From Simplicispira sp. 125 (GTDB lineage: Bacteria; Pseudomonadota; Gammaproteobacteria; Burkholderiales; Burkholderiaceae_C), in contig NZ_QEKM01000001.1 in the NCBI RefSeq assembly GCF_003096555.1, forward strand, positions 2,852,001 through 2,916,000: DNA of 64,000 nucleotides. Direction: 5' to 3'. Under the pieces are notes generated by a model. The model made no database searches and was not told the DNA's origin. It saw only the letters and a list, made by a program, of their open reading frames with translations. Of the stretch, positions 44,615 through 52,875 are shown in pieces (the first letter of the stretch is position 1; the number at the start of each line of letters is the position of its first letter). The translations under genes and the position numbers were made by a program.

Positions 44615-44648
44615 GGTCCCGCTGATCGCGGGACCTTCCCTTTTCTCC
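44615..44648 (+). terminator. Terminator after czcA
   Basis: GGTCCCGC, 5-base loop, GCGGGACC: perfect 8-bp stem, then TTCCCTTTTCTCC. It lies 8 bases after the czcA stop and separates czcCBA from the next small gene. Confidence 0.85.
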
Positions 44649-44666
44649 AACCCCAAAGGAACTGCC

Positions 44667-45047
44667 ATGAAACTCTCCCACCTCATTCTCGCCCTCACGG
44701 TATCGATCTCTGGCGCAGCCATCGCGGCTGACAACCACGGCCACGACGTCAAACCGATGCACGGTGGTGCTGTGGCGGAAGCCAAGGACGTCGAGTACGA
44801 ATTCGTCGCCAGTGCCGACAAGCTGCAGCTCTACATGCGCGACCACGGAAAACCCGTTGCCGTGGCGGGGATGACCGCCAAGGTCACCCTGCTGGCCGGC
44901 AGCGAGAAGCAGGAGGTTCAACTCCAAGCCGGTGAGGGCAAGTTGGAAGCCGCGGGTAGCTTCAAGGTCCCCGCTGGTACCAAAGCCGTGGTCGCCGTCT
45001 CGAAGGCCGGCAAGTCGGTCGCCTCGGTCCGCTTCACGCTGAAGTAA
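44667..45047 (+). CDS. Periplasmic protein of czc loci, unknown function
   Basis: Secreted protein of 126 residues: signal peptide MKLSHLILALTVSISGAAIAA, a His-rich mature start (DNHGHDVKPMHGGAVAEA), then a beta-rich domain (EYEFVASADKLQLYMRDHGK). The arrangement resembles periplasmic sensing/binding proteins near czc operons, and the DxHG-MHGG residues could bind metal. I do not recognise a named family and do not call it CzcE. A strong AAAGGA site precedes the ATG. Confidence 0.75.
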   Translation: MKLSHLILALTVSISGAAIAADNHGHDVKPMHGGAVAEAKDVEYEFVASADKLQLYMRDHGKPVAVAGMTAKVTLLAGSEKQEVQLQAGEGKLEAAGSFKVPAGTKAVVAVSKAGKSVASVRFTLK

Positions 45048-45164
45048 CACCAACGCCGCCCGAAGCATCGCTCAAGTCCATGCGAACGACCCCGCAGTGG
45101 CGGGTCCGGACCGCCCCTCGGCGCTGTGCATGTCCTTGCCCTTAGAGGCAAAAAGGAGCGATCC

Positions 45165-45401
45165 ATGTCAATGCAGGCGGCCCAGGGTGGGCTTTTCGCC
45201 AAGCTGTTCTGGATCTGGATCAGCTTGTTGGTCTCTGTGTTTGTGTTCTGGCGGCTGCGGCACATGTGGCTCAAGCGTCATCCCCCGATGGACGTTCGAA
45301 CCAAGTACAGCCGGAGACTGGCCAAGAGACTGAGGGACCGGCAAATAACGCGCTTGAAGTGCCGAACCACGGGCAAGCCTCGGCATCGGCGACGTCATTG
45401 A
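45165..45401 (+). CDS. Small single-span membrane protein, unknown
   Basis: 78 residues: one membrane helix (LFAKLFWIWISLLVSVFVFW) followed by a strongly basic tail (RRLAKRLRDRQ...RHRRRH). The ATG at 45165 has an excellent AAAGGAG site, which supports a real gene. It lies between the czc small protein and czcD, 75 bases before the latter. Function unknown; the basic tail suggests cytosolic interaction with membrane or nucleic acid. Confidence 0.6.
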   Translation: MSMQAAQGGLFAKLFWIWISLLVSVFVFWRLRHMWLKRHPPMDVRTKYSRRLAKRLRDRQITRLKCRTTGKPRHRRRH

Positions 45402-45476
45402 GCGCCAAGGCCGGACGAGGACCGCGGACTGAACGCGGTCGATGACATCACCAGACTGAATCTGAGGAGACAGACC

Positions 45477-46409
45477 ATGGGAAAAGGTTCCGACCACGCC
45501 TTGCCAGCGGCGGGAAACGAAAACGCATTGCGCTACGCGCTGATGCTCACCGGCGGCTTCATGCTGGCAGAGGTCATTGGTGGCGTCATGCTCAACAGCC
45601 TGGCTCTGCTGTCCGATGCCGCACACATGTTCACCGACGTGGCGGCGTTGGCCATTGCGCTGGCGGCCATTCGGGTCGGGCGCCGGGCTGTCGACGACCG
45701 GCGCACCTTTGGCTACCACCGATTTGAGATCCTGGCCGCCGCGTTCAATGCCTTGCTCCTGTTCGGTGTTGCGGCGTACATCCTCTATGAGGCGTGGCAA
45801 CGCTGGAGCAACCCGCCGGCAGTTCAGACCACAGGGGTGCTGGTGATCGCTGTACTGGGCACGATCGTCAACCTCGTGAGCATGCGCCTTCTGTCCTCAG
45901 GCAAGGATTCCAGCCTCAATGTCAAAGGAGCCTACCTTGAAGTCTGGAGCGACCTGCTCGGCTCGATTGGTGTCATCGTGGGAGCGCTGGTCATTCTGTT
46001 CACAGGGTGGAACTGGGTCGACACCGTCATTGCCGTGGCCATCGGCTTGTGGGTGCTGCCGCGCACCTGGATCCTCCTGAAAGAGACGCTCAACATCCTG
46101 CTCGAAGGCGTCCCCGAAGGCATCGATCTGCCTCAGCTCAAGCGTGCGCTTCTGGACCTGCCAGGGGTGGCGTCTGTGCATGAGCTGCATGTCTGGGCGG
46201 TCAGCAGCGCCAAGACCAGTCTGAGCGCTCACGTCGTCTACAACCCGCAAGCGGCAGACCCTGCCACCATGCTGCACGCCGTCAACCAGATGCTGGCGAA
46301 GCAATTCGAGATCACCCACACCACCATCCAGTTGGAAACCCAAGCCTGCGGTACGGCTGCGGCCAGCGCTTCGAATGCTGGTGCGGATCACTGGAAAGCA
46401 CCCGTGTGA
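45477..46409 (+). CDS. czcD: CDF-family cation exporter CzcD
   Basis: Inner-membrane Zn/Cd/Co:proton antiporter of 310 residues with six helices and a cytosolic C-terminal domain. The metal-site helices are visible: SLALLSDAAHMFTDVAALAI (His and two Asp) and YLEVWSDLLGSIGVIVG. The C-terminal domain includes SVHELHVWAVSS, typical of the CDF dimer domain. GAGGAG precedes the ATG. Its stop overlaps the GTG start of the lipoprotein gene (GTGTGA). Confidence 0.92.
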   Translation: MGKGSDHALPAAGNENALRYALMLTGGFMLAEVIGGVMLNSLALLSDAAHMFTDVAALAIALAAIRVGRRAVDDRRTFGYHRFEILAAAFNALLLFGVAAYILYEAWQRWSNPPAVQTTGVLVIAVLGTIVNLVSMRLLSSGKDSSLNVKGAYLEVWSDLLGSIGVIVGALVILFTGWNWVDTVIAVAIGLWVLPRTWILLKETLNILLEGVPEGIDLPQLKRALLDLPGVASVHELHVWAVSSAKTSLSAHVVYNPQAADPATMLHAVNQMLAKQFEITHTTIQLETQACGTAAASASNAGADHWKAPV

Positions 46410-46804
46410 ATCCCGCTCGGACGACCACCCTCGGTTCCTGCTTTGCACAGGGCTGCGCAAACAGGTTGCGCCTGCCAGCGCTGTGTGTCGTGGCCTTGCT
46501 CGCCGCCGGCTGCGCCACCCCCGTGTATGAAAACTCGCTGCCGTGGGCGGAGGGTTGGCGCGTGGGAAAAATCAGCAGGATTGAAGCCACTGCTCAGGAC
46601 CTGGCGTTCTACAAGCGCCGGTGCAAGACCGATCAGTTAGATCGTGCGCAAGAGCGGTTCGCCATTGTCCAGTGGAGAGAGGTGGGTCGGTCGCGCTGGA
46701 CCGTTGCGCGTCTGCCTGCAGATGTAGCCGTGGTTGCTGGAGAGCCGGTCTACGTCAAGGTTTGGGATTGCTCGGCGGCCCTCGTCAAACGCGAGATGAA
46801 TTAG
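46406..46804 (+). CDS. Putative lipoprotein behind czcD
   Basis: Protein of 132 residues with a lipoprotein signal: a hydrophobic stretch (LPALCVVALLAAGC) ends with the LAAGC lipobox, Cys being the lipid-attached residue, followed by ATPVYENSLPWAEGWR. The GTG start overlaps the czcD stop, indicating translational coupling. No family is recognised; two further Cys (RRCKTD, VWDCSA) could form a disulfide. Confidence 0.7.
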   Translation: MNPARTTTLGSCFAQGCANRLRLPALCVVALLAAGCATPVYENSLPWAEGWRVGKISRIEATAQDLAFYKRRCKTDQLDRAQERFAIVQWREVGRSRWTVARLPADVAVVAGEPVYVKVWDCSAALVKREMN

Positions 46805-46943
46805 AGCGCAGGCCAGCTCCAGTGGGTCGATTCAGATACCTAACCGGTCGCGCCCGGCGTGCACGAGTGAACGGCGCTGGGGCCCACCAGCAAGGAGCGT
46901 GAGGGTGGGCCAGCCCAGCGCGACTGGGCTCAGGATCTGATGT

Positions 46944-47471
46944 TCAGAGATCGCGACCATTGGAGTGGCCCGAGTGCGCGGCCGTCGAGCCCGCGTGGTG
47001 CTGGTGGTATTGGCCAGGGTAGATTTCATTGAGCTTGCGGCCGTCCTCGCCAGCGGCCATCAGGTCCCCGGTGTGGATGGCCTCTGCCAGTTCCTCCTTG
47101 ACCTGCTCGCGTGTCTTGCCGGCTTGCGCCATCTTGGACGGATACAGGTTGGGCTGCAGTTCATTGAACCGTGATCCGGATTCCCCGGCGGCAAGCATGT
47201 CACCGCTGCGAACGGCCTGCTCCAGTTCCGCCCGCACCTGGTCCCGGGTCTTGCCCAGCACCGGGGTCTTCAACTGGTAGCCACCGGCGCTGAGCTCACT
47301 GACTTTGGCGCCGATTTCCCCGCCGGCCATGATGTCGCCGCTGCGCAGGGCTTGCGATAGCTCGGCTTTGACCTCCTCGCGGGTCTTGGACTGGACACCA
47401 TGGCTGGCATCGAAAGCGAATGCAGGGGCTGCGCTCAGCGCGAAAATGATGAGGGTGGTCTTGAGTTTCAT
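46944..47471 (-). CDS. DUF4148 periplasmic protein with three internal repeats
   Basis: Secreted protein of 175 residues: signal peptide (MKLKTTLIIFALSAAPAFAF) and three repeats of about 42 residues, each starting KTRE/DQVxxEL and continuing AxxSGDxxAxGExGxxxxEL (about residues 26, 68 and 110). DUF4148 repeats of this type are common in beta-proteobacterial metal islands but have no assigned function. The end is His-rich (YHQHHAGSTAAHSGHS). The ATG at 47471 has AAGGAC upstream. Confidence 0.8.
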   Translation of the reverse strand: MKLKTTLIIFALSAAPAFAFDASHGVQSKTREEVKAELSQALRSGDIMAGGEIGAKVSELSAGGYQLKTPVLGKTRDQVRAELEQAVRSGDMLAAGESGSRFNELQPNLYPSKMAQAGKTREQVKEELAEAIHTGDLMAAGEDGRKLNEIYPGQYHQHHAGSTAAHSGHSNGRDL

Positions 47472-47569
47472 ATTGGTCCTTGAGGTCAATGCTTGGAAGC
47501 GAAAAATGGTGCCTTGGATAGGCAGGGTGGAATGAACGGCGTGTGCCAGGCCCGAAGGCCCTCAGCAAC

Positions 47570-47941
47570 TCATGGAGCTTGGTGGGCTTCGACCCAGCCG
47601 ATCTCGCCGCCCAGGTCGCGCACCCCATTCGCAGTGGCGGGGCGCTTTTGAGCCGCTTGCAGTTCATCGAGAACTTGCTGCCGGCTCTTCGTTGACACGG
47701 GCGCTTTGACCAGCGGATAGGTGGCGGGGTAGCCACGGCTGATCCAGTGCAATGAGCCATCTTGCTGGGCAACGAGCACGTTCTTTTGTACGTCTTCTCG
47801 GCTGACAGCGTTGCCCAGGTGGGATGGCACGAAAGAGACACCTTCTTCCTGGGTAGGGCTGGTGTGATACACGGTCGAAGCGAGGGAGGCCGTAGCGGCG
47901 GTCGCCAAGCCGAGTGCGATGAGGGCGAAACGAACTTTCAT
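47570..47941 (-). CDS. Small periplasmic protein, relative of the 37533 gene
   Basis: Secreted protein of 123 residues with signal peptide ending SLAS, a YHTSPTQEEG mature start, SREDVQKNVLVAQQDGSLHWISRGYPATYP and a TKSRQQVLDELQAAQK helix. It shares this order of motifs with the product at 37533 (about 40 kb family, one per metal operon). No function is assigned. It lies upstream of the DUF4148 gene in the same direction, 98 bases apart. Confidence 0.7.
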   Translation of the reverse strand: MKVRFALIALGLATAATASLASTVYHTSPTQEEGVSFVPSHLGNAVSREDVQKNVLVAQQDGSLHWISRGYPATYPLVKAPVSTKSRQQVLDELQAAQKRPATANGVRDLGGEIGWVEAHQAP

Positions 47942-47958
47942 GGGGTCTCCTTGAGCAC

Positions 47959-47980
47959 TGAACTCCCGTTTGGGAATTCA
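47959..47980. promoter_or_regulatory. Near-perfect palindrome upstream of the 47570 gene
   Basis: TGAACTCCC, loop GTTT, GGGAATTCA: one mismatch in a 9-bp stem, 18 bases upstream of the start codon at 47941. It may be an operator or a leader hairpin in the mRNA. No regulator can be assigned. Confidence 0.35.
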
Positions 47981-48164
47981 GGAGATGCAACCTTTTTTGC
48001 ACCACGGAGACAAGGTTAGAAATCTGCCGCCCGCGTGGCGCTGACCGCAGCATTACAGTTTTGAAAGGACACACTTAAAAAATTGGGGAGAGGTTTGATT
48101 CGCGCCCCCTTCTTGGTGGAGGGACCGAGGCAAGCATGAATAAACCATCCATGGCGCGCGTGGT

Positions 48165-48662
48165 TTACCGTGGCTCTTTCGCTGCGGCAGGACGTTCCCC
48201 GCTCATCAGCGAGAGAAGCACCAGAGCCATTGCTCCCCCCACGATGGCCATGTCTGCGATATTGAAGGCAGGCCAGTGCCATCCGCGCAGGTGAAAGTCC
48301 AGATAGTCAATGACTTGACCCCGCACCGCCCGGTCGAATGCGTTGCCCACTGCGCCGCCAAGGATGAGACTGTAAGAAAGCCCTTCCAGTTTCCGCAGTG
48401 GGCTGTACAGCTGCAACGCTAGCCAAGCTGACACCGCGAGGGCAATCGCGAGAAAGAACCACCGCTGCCAGCCACCAGCGCCGGCGAGGAAACTGAACGC
48501 CGCGCCGGGATTGAGGACATGAACCAAATTGAAGAATGAAGTGACCTCATGCGACCATCCTGATGGGGTCCTCGCGTCGATATAGCTCTTGGCAGCCTGA
48601 TCGGCGAGAAACACAATGATTGCGAGTGCATACCACTGCATTCTTTTCGGCGGGAGATTCAT
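48165..48662 (-). CDS. lspA: Lipoprotein signal peptidase of the pbr locus
   Basis: Inner-membrane aspartyl peptidase (signal peptidase II) of 165 residues with four helices. The two catalytic Asp lie in the conserved blocks GGAVGNAFDRAVRG and FNIADMAIVGG. In pbr lead-resistance operons such an LspA (PbrC) accompanies the ATPase and a phosphatase; the order ATPase-phosphatase-lspA here fits exactly. A second, housekeeping lspA is expected elsewhere in the genome. A shorter start at 48641 is possible. Confidence 0.9.
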   Translation of the reverse strand: MNLPPKRMQWYALAIIVFLADQAAKSYIDARTPSGWSHEVTSFFNLVHVLNPGAAFSFLAGAGGWQRWFFLAIALAVSAWLALQLYSPLRKLEGLSYSLILGGAVGNAFDRAVRGQVIDYLDFHLRGWHWPAFNIADMAIVGGAMALVLLSLMSGERPAAAKEPR

Positions 48663-48837
48663 ATAAGTTAACTTGGGTTGAAGGCTTCACGCACAGCTAT
48701 CGCAGGAGCGAGAGGGGGGCTGATGCTATCTTCGCTGGTGCTGGTAGCGCCAAAGGGAGGATAAGTTCGAAGCGAACCAGATCGGCCACATTTGCGCAGC
48801 ACTGCCAGACTCCGACGGCGCCCAGTAAAAGCGTCAT

Positions 48838-49461
48838 CTACCATCTCGGTCCTGTGATCGGCAGACTTCGTGCCAAGCGCCGAGCCCAAGGGTGCGCAGC
48901 CGCAGCGCACGCCCCGCCCAACACAAGGCCTGCGATCACGTCCATCGGAAAATGCGCGCCCAGTACGATACGCGACCACCCGACTGCGGCTGCGAACAAC
49001 AGCAAGCCAATCCTGCCCGCCAAGCCCAGCGCAGGCCAAAGTGCTGCCGCTAGGACCCCGGCGTAGACCGAGTGGCCGCTGGGCATGGTGTATCGGCTGT
49101 CAGGTGCAGAGTGGGCCCGGTAGACTGCATCGCCCAAGAGCACGAACGGACGCGGCAGCGCGAAGACCGCCTTGAAAATGGCTGCGCCAATGAATCCAAG
49201 CGCCAGTCCAAGCGCAAATCTGTACAACGTCACGTCGAATGGAATTGATCCTTCCCGGCCACGCATTCGCTGCCAAACCAGCATCAGTGCCACTACGCCC
49301 GGCGCGCCCCAGAAGCTGCCGACTACGCTCAAGATCTCGTGCAACAAGATCCAGTCGTTTGGCAGGGCACGTTGGATGGACAGGAAGAGATCCATGTTGG
49401 CGCCGCCCCATTCATACAGCCAGTGTCTTGTCCACTGCGTCAAGTCGTCAGGCGCCAGCAT
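48838..49461 (-). CDS. pbrB: PAP2-family phosphatase of the pbr locus
   Basis: Membrane phosphatase of 207 residues of the PAP2 superfamily. All three motifs are visible: KAVFALPRP (KxxxxxxRP), PSGHSVYAG (PSGH) and SRIVLGAHFPMDVIAG (SRxxxxxHxxxD). In pbr systems the PbrB phosphatase is thought to release phosphate from undecaprenyl pyrophosphate so that exported Pb(II) precipitates as phosphate. Sitting 6 bases after the ATPase gene and before lspA, it fits that role; the symbol is given by context. Confidence 0.8.
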   Translation of the reverse strand: MLAPDDLTQWTRHWLYEWGGANMDLFLSIQRALPNDWILLHEILSVVGSFWGAPGVVALMLVWQRMRGREGSIPFDVTLYRFALGLALGFIGAAIFKAVFALPRPFVLLGDAVYRAHSAPDSRYTMPSGHSVYAGVLAAALWPALGLAGRIGLLLFAAAVGWSRIVLGAHFPMDVIAGLVLGGACAAAAHPWARRLARSLPITGPRW

Positions 49462-49467
49462 GAGGCG

Positions 49468-52380
49468 TCAGGCCGTCTTGAGTTTGAGCAGGCGCAGGCC
49501 GTTGAAGACGACGAGCATGCTGGCTCCCATGTCCGCGAACACTGCCATCCACATCGTTGCATGGCCCGTGAACGTCAGCGCGAGGAAGACCGCCTTGATG
49601 CCCAACGCCAGCACGATGTTCTGCGTCAGTATCGAGGCGGTCGTGCGCGACAGGCGGATGAACGTCGGGATCTTGCGCAGGTCGTCGTCCATCAGAGCGA
49701 CGTCTGCCGTTTCTATGGCAGTGTCGGTACCGGCCGCACCCATGGCGAAGCCAATGTCGGAACGCGCGAGCGCCGGCGAATCGTTGATGCCGTCGCCCAC
49801 CATCCCGACTTGGCCCTCACCGCCGATAAGGCTCTCGATGGTCTTGAGCTTGTCTTCGGGCAATTGGTCGCCACGGGCTTCAGAGATCCCGACCTGGGCC
49901 GCGATGGCGTCAGCTGTGTACTGATTGTCCCCGGTTAGCATCAGCGTGCGCACGCCGAGCGCTTGCAGGTCGGCCACGGCTTCACGGCTGGTTTCCTTCA
50001 CCGTGTCGGCGACAGCGAAGATGCCGAGCACGGTGCTCTCATTCATCAGCAGGATGGCTGTCTTGCCTTGGCGCTCAAGGCCTTGAAGCTGCGATTGCAA
50101 AGCAACCTCGCTGAGGCCGAGCTCATTTGCGAGACGGTGATTGCCCATCTGCAGCATTCGGCCGTCAATGCGTCCACGCACGCCGCGCCCCGGCAGGGCC
50201 GAGAAGTCGTCGACTTCGTGCAGCGAGACGCCGTCCCGGTTTGCCTTGCGGGCAATGGCTTGGGACACCGGATGGTCTGAACGCGTAGCAAGGCTAGCAG
50301 CCCAGGCGGCTACCTGCTGGGCATCGCCGATCAGCGGCAGGAAGTCGGTCTGCTCGGGCTTGCCATGGGTGAGCGTGCCGGTCTTGTCCAGCGCCAAGGC
50401 CTTGAGTTTGCGCCCGCCCTCCAGATACACGCCACCCTTGATAAGGATGCCGCGCCTGGCGGCTGCGGCGAGACCGCTGACGATCGTGACGGGGGTTGAG
50501 ATCACCAGCGCGCAGGGGCACGCGATCACCAGCAGCACCAGCGCCTTGTAGATCCAGTCGAACCACTCGCCGCCAAAGCCTAGCGGTGGAACGACCGCGA
50601 CAAGCACGGCCACCACGAACACTGCCGGGGTGTAGATCCGCGCGAATTGGTCGACGAAGCGCTGCGTGGGCGCGCGGCTGCCCTGCGCCGACTCAACCGC
50701 ATGGATGATGCGCGCAAGCGTCGAGTCGCTTGCGCCAGCGGTCACTTGGTACTCGAAGGAGCCGGTCTCGTTGATGGTGCCCGCGAACACCTGGTCGCCT
50801 TCCGCCTTCTCGACGGGGAGGCTCTCACCCGTGATGGGGGCCTGATTGATGGCCGAGCGGCCTGAGGTGATGAGACCATCCAGCGCAATGCGCTCGCCTG
50901 GACGCACCCGGACCACCGTGCCCTTGGCGATCTGCTTGGCTGGCAGTTCTGCCCACGAGCCGTCAGCCTGCCTCACGATTGCTGTCTCTGGTGCCAGGTC
51001 CATCAGTCCGCGAATCGCATTGCGCGCGCGGTCCAGCGACTTTGCCTCGATTACCTCGGCCAGCGCAAAGAGGAACATGACCATGGCCGCCTCGGGCCAG
51101 TGGCCGATCACCATGCCGCCCGTGACCGCAATTGACATCAGGGCGTTCATGTTCAGGTTGTGGTTTTTCAGGGCGATCCACCCCTTCTTGTAGGTGCTTA
51201 GGCCGCCAGTGAAGATCGAGACCAGGGCCAGCACGATCACGGCCCAATGGTTCCCATCGTTGACCCAGTAGACGCCTTCAGCGAGCACTGCCGCAATGCC
51301 GGATACGGCCATCGGCAACCAGCTAGTCTTGTGCGCTGGAACCAGGGGATCGCGCGGCTCGTCGGTCTTCTGCACCTCGGTTTCCATGCCCAGGGACTCG
51401 ATGGCTTCGATGGCTGGCTGGATCGCGTCAGGCGAGTGCTGGACTGTGAGCGTACGCTGCATCAGGTTGAAATCCAGGCCTTGCACACCCGGCAGGCCTT
51501 GCAGCTTGCCGCGGATCAGGCTTTCCTCCGTCGGGCAGTCCATCTTGGCGATGCGCAGCCGTGTAGTGACTGTTTGCAGGTCCTGCCGCTCGGCCTTCAT
51601 GCCTATGGAAACGAGCGCCTTCTCGATCGACTGCGTGGAGGTCAGCGTATGCTGCACACCCAGCACCCGTTGCATCAGGTTGAAGTCCAGGGCAGTCACG
51701 CCTGGCTCCTTGCTCAGGCGGTTGCGGATCAACGCTTCCTCCGTTGGGCAATCCATGTTCTCAATCCGGTACGTCACGCGCTCTCCGGCAGGCGTCTCCG
51801 AAATCGGGACGGTCGGCAGTGGCTTTTGTATCGAGGACTCGACCATTGGCTCGGTTGCCGCCGGCCTCGCGAGACTGGCGGGCTTTTCTTGCGCACGCAT
51901 GCCAATGGAATCCAGGACCTGCTCCATTTGCGCGCGTGCCTCGGCGAGGTGCTTCACCGACAAGGTGCGTTCAGCCAAGTTAAAACCCAGGTCCTGGACC
52001 CCCTCAACCGTGCCCAGGTGCGAGCGGATGAGTTTCTCCTCGTTCGGACAGTCCATGTTTTCGATGCGGTAGGTGGTCAGCACCGAGGCATCTCGGAGAG
52101 CCTTAGCCTTCATTCCCACGGAGTGCAGCGCTTGCTCCAGATTCTCGACCGTGACCAACCTGTGCGAAACGGTCAGCTTGCGCTGTGGGAGATCGAATTC
52201 CAGCCGCTCGACGCCGGTCATGCCCTCCAACGTACGCCGCACCAGCGCTTCCTCGTTGCGGCAGTCCATGTTGCTTACATGGAAAACAGTGCTCTCAGTG
52301 CTGGCTTGTTCTCCGGCGCAGTTCGCCGGTTGGCCACTGCCGCCCGAGCATCCACATGAATTGGAAATATCATTGTTCAT
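49468..52380 (-). CDS. pbrA: Pb/Cd/Zn-exporting P1B-type ATPase with four N-terminal HMA-like domains
   Basis: Divalent heavy-metal exporter of 970 residues. Four HMA-like domains fill about the first 330 residues; their metal loops read NMDCRNEE, NMDCPNEE, NMDCPTEE and KMDCPTEE. The core has ITGESLPV, IACPCALVISTPV (transport CPC), DKTGTLTHG (phosphorylated Asp), SDHPVSQA and GDGINDSPA; the late DMGASMLVVFNG is typical of Zn/Cd/Pb pumps. The ATG at 52380 is preferred because a start at 52419 would fall almost on the promoter. It heads pbrA-PAP2-lspA and is divergent from pbrR. Confidence 0.9.
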   Translation of the reverse strand: MNNDISNSCGCSGGSGQPANCAGEQASTESTVFHVSNMDCRNEEALVRRTLEGMTGVERLEFDLPQRKLTVSHRLVTVENLEQALHSVGMKAKALRDASVLTTYRIENMDCPNEEKLIRSHLGTVEGVQDLGFNLAERTLSVKHLAEARAQMEQVLDSIGMRAQEKPASLARPAATEPMVESSIQKPLPTVPISETPAGERVTYRIENMDCPTEEALIRNRLSKEPGVTALDFNLMQRVLGVQHTLTSTQSIEKALVSIGMKAERQDLQTVTTRLRIAKMDCPTEESLIRGKLQGLPGVQGLDFNLMQRTLTVQHSPDAIQPAIEAIESLGMETEVQKTDEPRDPLVPAHKTSWLPMAVSGIAAVLAEGVYWVNDGNHWAVIVLALVSIFTGGLSTYKKGWIALKNHNLNMNALMSIAVTGGMVIGHWPEAAMVMFLFALAEVIEAKSLDRARNAIRGLMDLAPETAIVRQADGSWAELPAKQIAKGTVVRVRPGERIALDGLITSGRSAINQAPITGESLPVEKAEGDQVFAGTINETGSFEYQVTAGASDSTLARIIHAVESAQGSRAPTQRFVDQFARIYTPAVFVVAVLVAVVPPLGFGGEWFDWIYKALVLLVIACPCALVISTPVTIVSGLAAAARRGILIKGGVYLEGGRKLKALALDKTGTLTHGKPEQTDFLPLIGDAQQVAAWAASLATRSDHPVSQAIARKANRDGVSLHEVDDFSALPGRGVRGRIDGRMLQMGNHRLANELGLSEVALQSQLQGLERQGKTAILLMNESTVLGIFAVADTVKETSREAVADLQALGVRTLMLTGDNQYTADAIAAQVGISEARGDQLPEDKLKTIESLIGGEGQVGMVGDGINDSPALARSDIGFAMGAAGTDTAIETADVALMDDDLRKIPTFIRLSRTTASILTQNIVLALGIKAVFLALTFTGHATMWMAVFADMGASMLVVFNGLRLLKLKTA

Positions 52381-52425
52381 AAATAGTTCACTGTTCGTTG
52401 GCAGAGGATTTCCCCGCATGCCTTA

Positions 52426-52456
52426 ATTAAAAAATCTCTAGTTGGTATAGAGTCAA
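52426..52456 (-). promoter_or_regulatory. pbrA promoter, MerR-type 19-bp spacer
   Basis: Toward pbrA: TTGACT (52451-52456), a 19-bp spacer holding the dyad CTCTA...TAGAG, and -10 TTTAAT (52426-52431). The layout is that of PbrR/CadR-controlled promoters. With the ATG at 52380 the leader is about 40 bases. Confidence 0.85.
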
Positions 52457-52474
52457 GCTTTACGGAGGACAACC

Positions 52475-52873
52475 ATGCTACGGATCGGTGAACTGGCCAA
52501 AAGGGCGGACTGCCTGGTGCAGACGGTGCGCTTTTACGAATCCGAGGGCTTGCTGCTAGAGCCTGCGCGCAGCGAAGGCAATTTCAGGTTGTATGACGAT
52601 GCCCATTTGCGACGCTTGCTTTTCATCCGCCGCTGCCGTGCCAAGGACATGACTTTGGGGGAGATCCGGCAATTGTTGAGTTTTCGGGATCGGCCTGAGC
52701 TCGATTGCAGTGAGGTGAATTCGCTGGTGGACTCCCATATCGCCCAGGTGCGGGCCAAGATCAAGGAGTTGAGGGAGCTTGAGCGCGAGCTGACGGATCT
52801 GCGGCGCTCCTGTTGCACCGCCCGCACGGCGCGCGAGTGCGGCATTCTCAACGGCTTGGCCGAACCAGCCTGA
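52475..52873 (+). CDS. pbrR: Pb/Cd-responsive MerR-family regulator PbrR
   Basis: Sensor-activator of 132 residues. DNA-binding domain MLRIGELAKRADCLVQTVRF; the Cys at 13 is characteristic of PbrR. The C-terminal metal site has Cys78 (LDCSEV), Cys113/114 (RSCCTA) and Cys122 (ECGIL), close to PbrR's Cys79 and Cys134 pattern. Divergent from pbrA and read from the same 95-bp region. Ends just before nadE, which is convergent. Confidence 0.9.
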   Translation: MLRIGELAKRADCLVQTVRFYESEGLLLEPARSEGNFRLYDDAHLRRLLFIRRCRAKDMTLGEIRQLLSFRDRPELDCSEVNSLVDSHIAQVRAKIKELRELERELTDLRRSCCTARTARECGILNGLAEPA

Positions 52874-52875
52874 AC

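Noticed and set aside
44667..45047. Calling this gene czcE
   Set aside because: The protein is secreted and next to czc genes, but I see no convincing CzcE sequence features, so no symbol is given.
45083..45110. Possible terminator hairpin before the small membrane gene (GACCCCGC...GCGGGTC)
   Set aside because: The stem has a bulge and no T-run follows, so support is too weak.
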